Positions 63,640 through 64,000 of a stretch of 64,000 nt of DNA are shown in pieces. The DNA comes from Helopsaltes ochotensis (lineage: Eukaryota; Chordata; Aves; Passeriformes; Locustellidae): positions 1,804,073 through 1,868,072 of the forward strand of contig VXBM01000009.1 of assembly GCA_013400155.1 (NCBI GenBank), written 5' to 3'. Position 1 is the first letter of the stretch, and each line of letters begins with the position of its first letter. The position numbers and the translations under genes are program-made. Under the pieces are notes generated by a model. It had not been told where the DNA came from and searched no databases. It saw only the letters and a program-made list of their open reading frames with translations.

Positions 63640-64000
63640 ACTGTGGCTGGACTCCCCTGAAACGCAGATAGGTATCGCTTTTCCTTGGCAAGCGCGGGGA
63701 GAACGAGGTAGGGGGAAGGTCTCGAAGCCCAGGGATGAGAGGCGCATCCTGCGCTAGCGGCCGGGGTCCGATGGCGGGCTGCAGCAGGGAGCACCCCGCC
63801 GCTCCCGCCGGTCCCCGGCCCCTTCCCCTCCCTGCGGGGCGGGTTCGGCTCCGCCGCAGCCTCCCCCCGCGCTCACCGGTAGGCGGCACCGCCGCCCGCC
63901 TTCCTCCGCCTCCTCCTCCTCCTCACCTTCGCCGGGCGCCGCGCCGGGTGACCCAGATCGCGTCGGCGGCGGCAGCTCGGTGTCCCTGCCGGCTGGGAAG
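63640..64000. promoter_or_regulatory. CpG island at the right edge
   Basis: GC- and CpG-dense sequence that runs off the window. On the minus strand, CGAAG followed by GTGAGG places a possible exon 1 donor at 63927. It is therefore likely a promoter, either of the minus-strand transcript above or, by human synteny, of a plus-strand ELMOD1 beyond the window, or bidirectional. Confidence 0.6.
63927..64000 (-). other. Possible 5' non-coding exon (partial)
   Basis: Donor GTGAGG after CGAAG inside the CpG island. If real, it would splice to the acceptor at 63071. It is cut by the window edge. Confidence 0.3.

Noticed and set aside
63467..63889. 140-codon minus-strand ORF in the right-hand CpG island
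   Set aside because: Arg/Pro/Gly-rich translation of CpG-island sequence, without recognisable domains. The likelier exon structure in this strand uses the donor at 63927 and would splice it out.
1..64000. CRISPR arrays, bacterial operons or prophage
   Set aside because: No evenly spaced direct repeats or dense bacterial-type gene order; the sequence is intron-rich vertebrate DNA.

Overview
The window is vertebrate nuclear DNA, almost certainly from a bird. The only gene I can reconstruct encodes a close relative of human ALKBH8. The interspersed repeats are CR1 LINE fragments with typical avian 3' ends and LTRs of avian endogenous-retrovirus type. I see no L1 or Alu-like SINE. The species cannot be fixed from the sequence alone.

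One protein-coding gene, ALKBH8 on the minus strand, fills about 46 kb (roughly 53.7 kb down to 7.2 kb). I rebuilt one non-coding first exon and eleven coding exons, each from GT/AG splice sites, reading phase and homology. The coding exons sum to 2025 nt, which is 674 residues plus a stop with every phase matching, so the gene looks intact. The protein is RRM + AlkB 2-oxoglutarate/Fe(II) dioxygenase + SAM-dependent methyltransferase. In mammals this enzyme completes wobble-uridine modification of tRNA (mcm5U, then hydroxylation to mchm5U), including on tRNA-Sec.

Layout from left to right: 1-7.2 kb is intergenic DNA beyond the ALKBH8 3' end, with no recognised gene. 7.2-53.7 kb is ALKBH8, whose largest intron is 16.8 kb (21.3-38.2 kb). 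The introns carry three LTR insertions, all antisense to the gene, CR1 fragments in both orientations, two long A-tracts (one with an N), and low-complexity DNA. 53.3-53.74 kb is the CpG-rich ALKBH8 promoter, squeezed between two CR1 copies. 53.75-62.7 kb is intergenic. At 62.7-63.1 kb there is a possible minus-strand exon of an unrecognised transcript. At 63.6-64.0 kb a second CpG island runs off the window. In human the genes beside ALKBH8 are CWF19L2 (beyond its 3' end) and ELMOD1 (head-to-head beyond its 5' end). Neither is identifiable here; the right-hand CpG island lies where an ELMOD1 promoter could be.

The most distinctive finding is an endogenous retroviral LTR in intron 5, followed by an 18-nt primer-binding site exactly complementary to the 3' end of tRNA-Ala as I recall it. 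Others are an upstream ORF that starts in exon 1, crosses the first splice junction and overlaps the ALKBH8 start codon out of frame, and two LTRs lying within about 155 bp and 43 bp of ALKBH8 splice donors.
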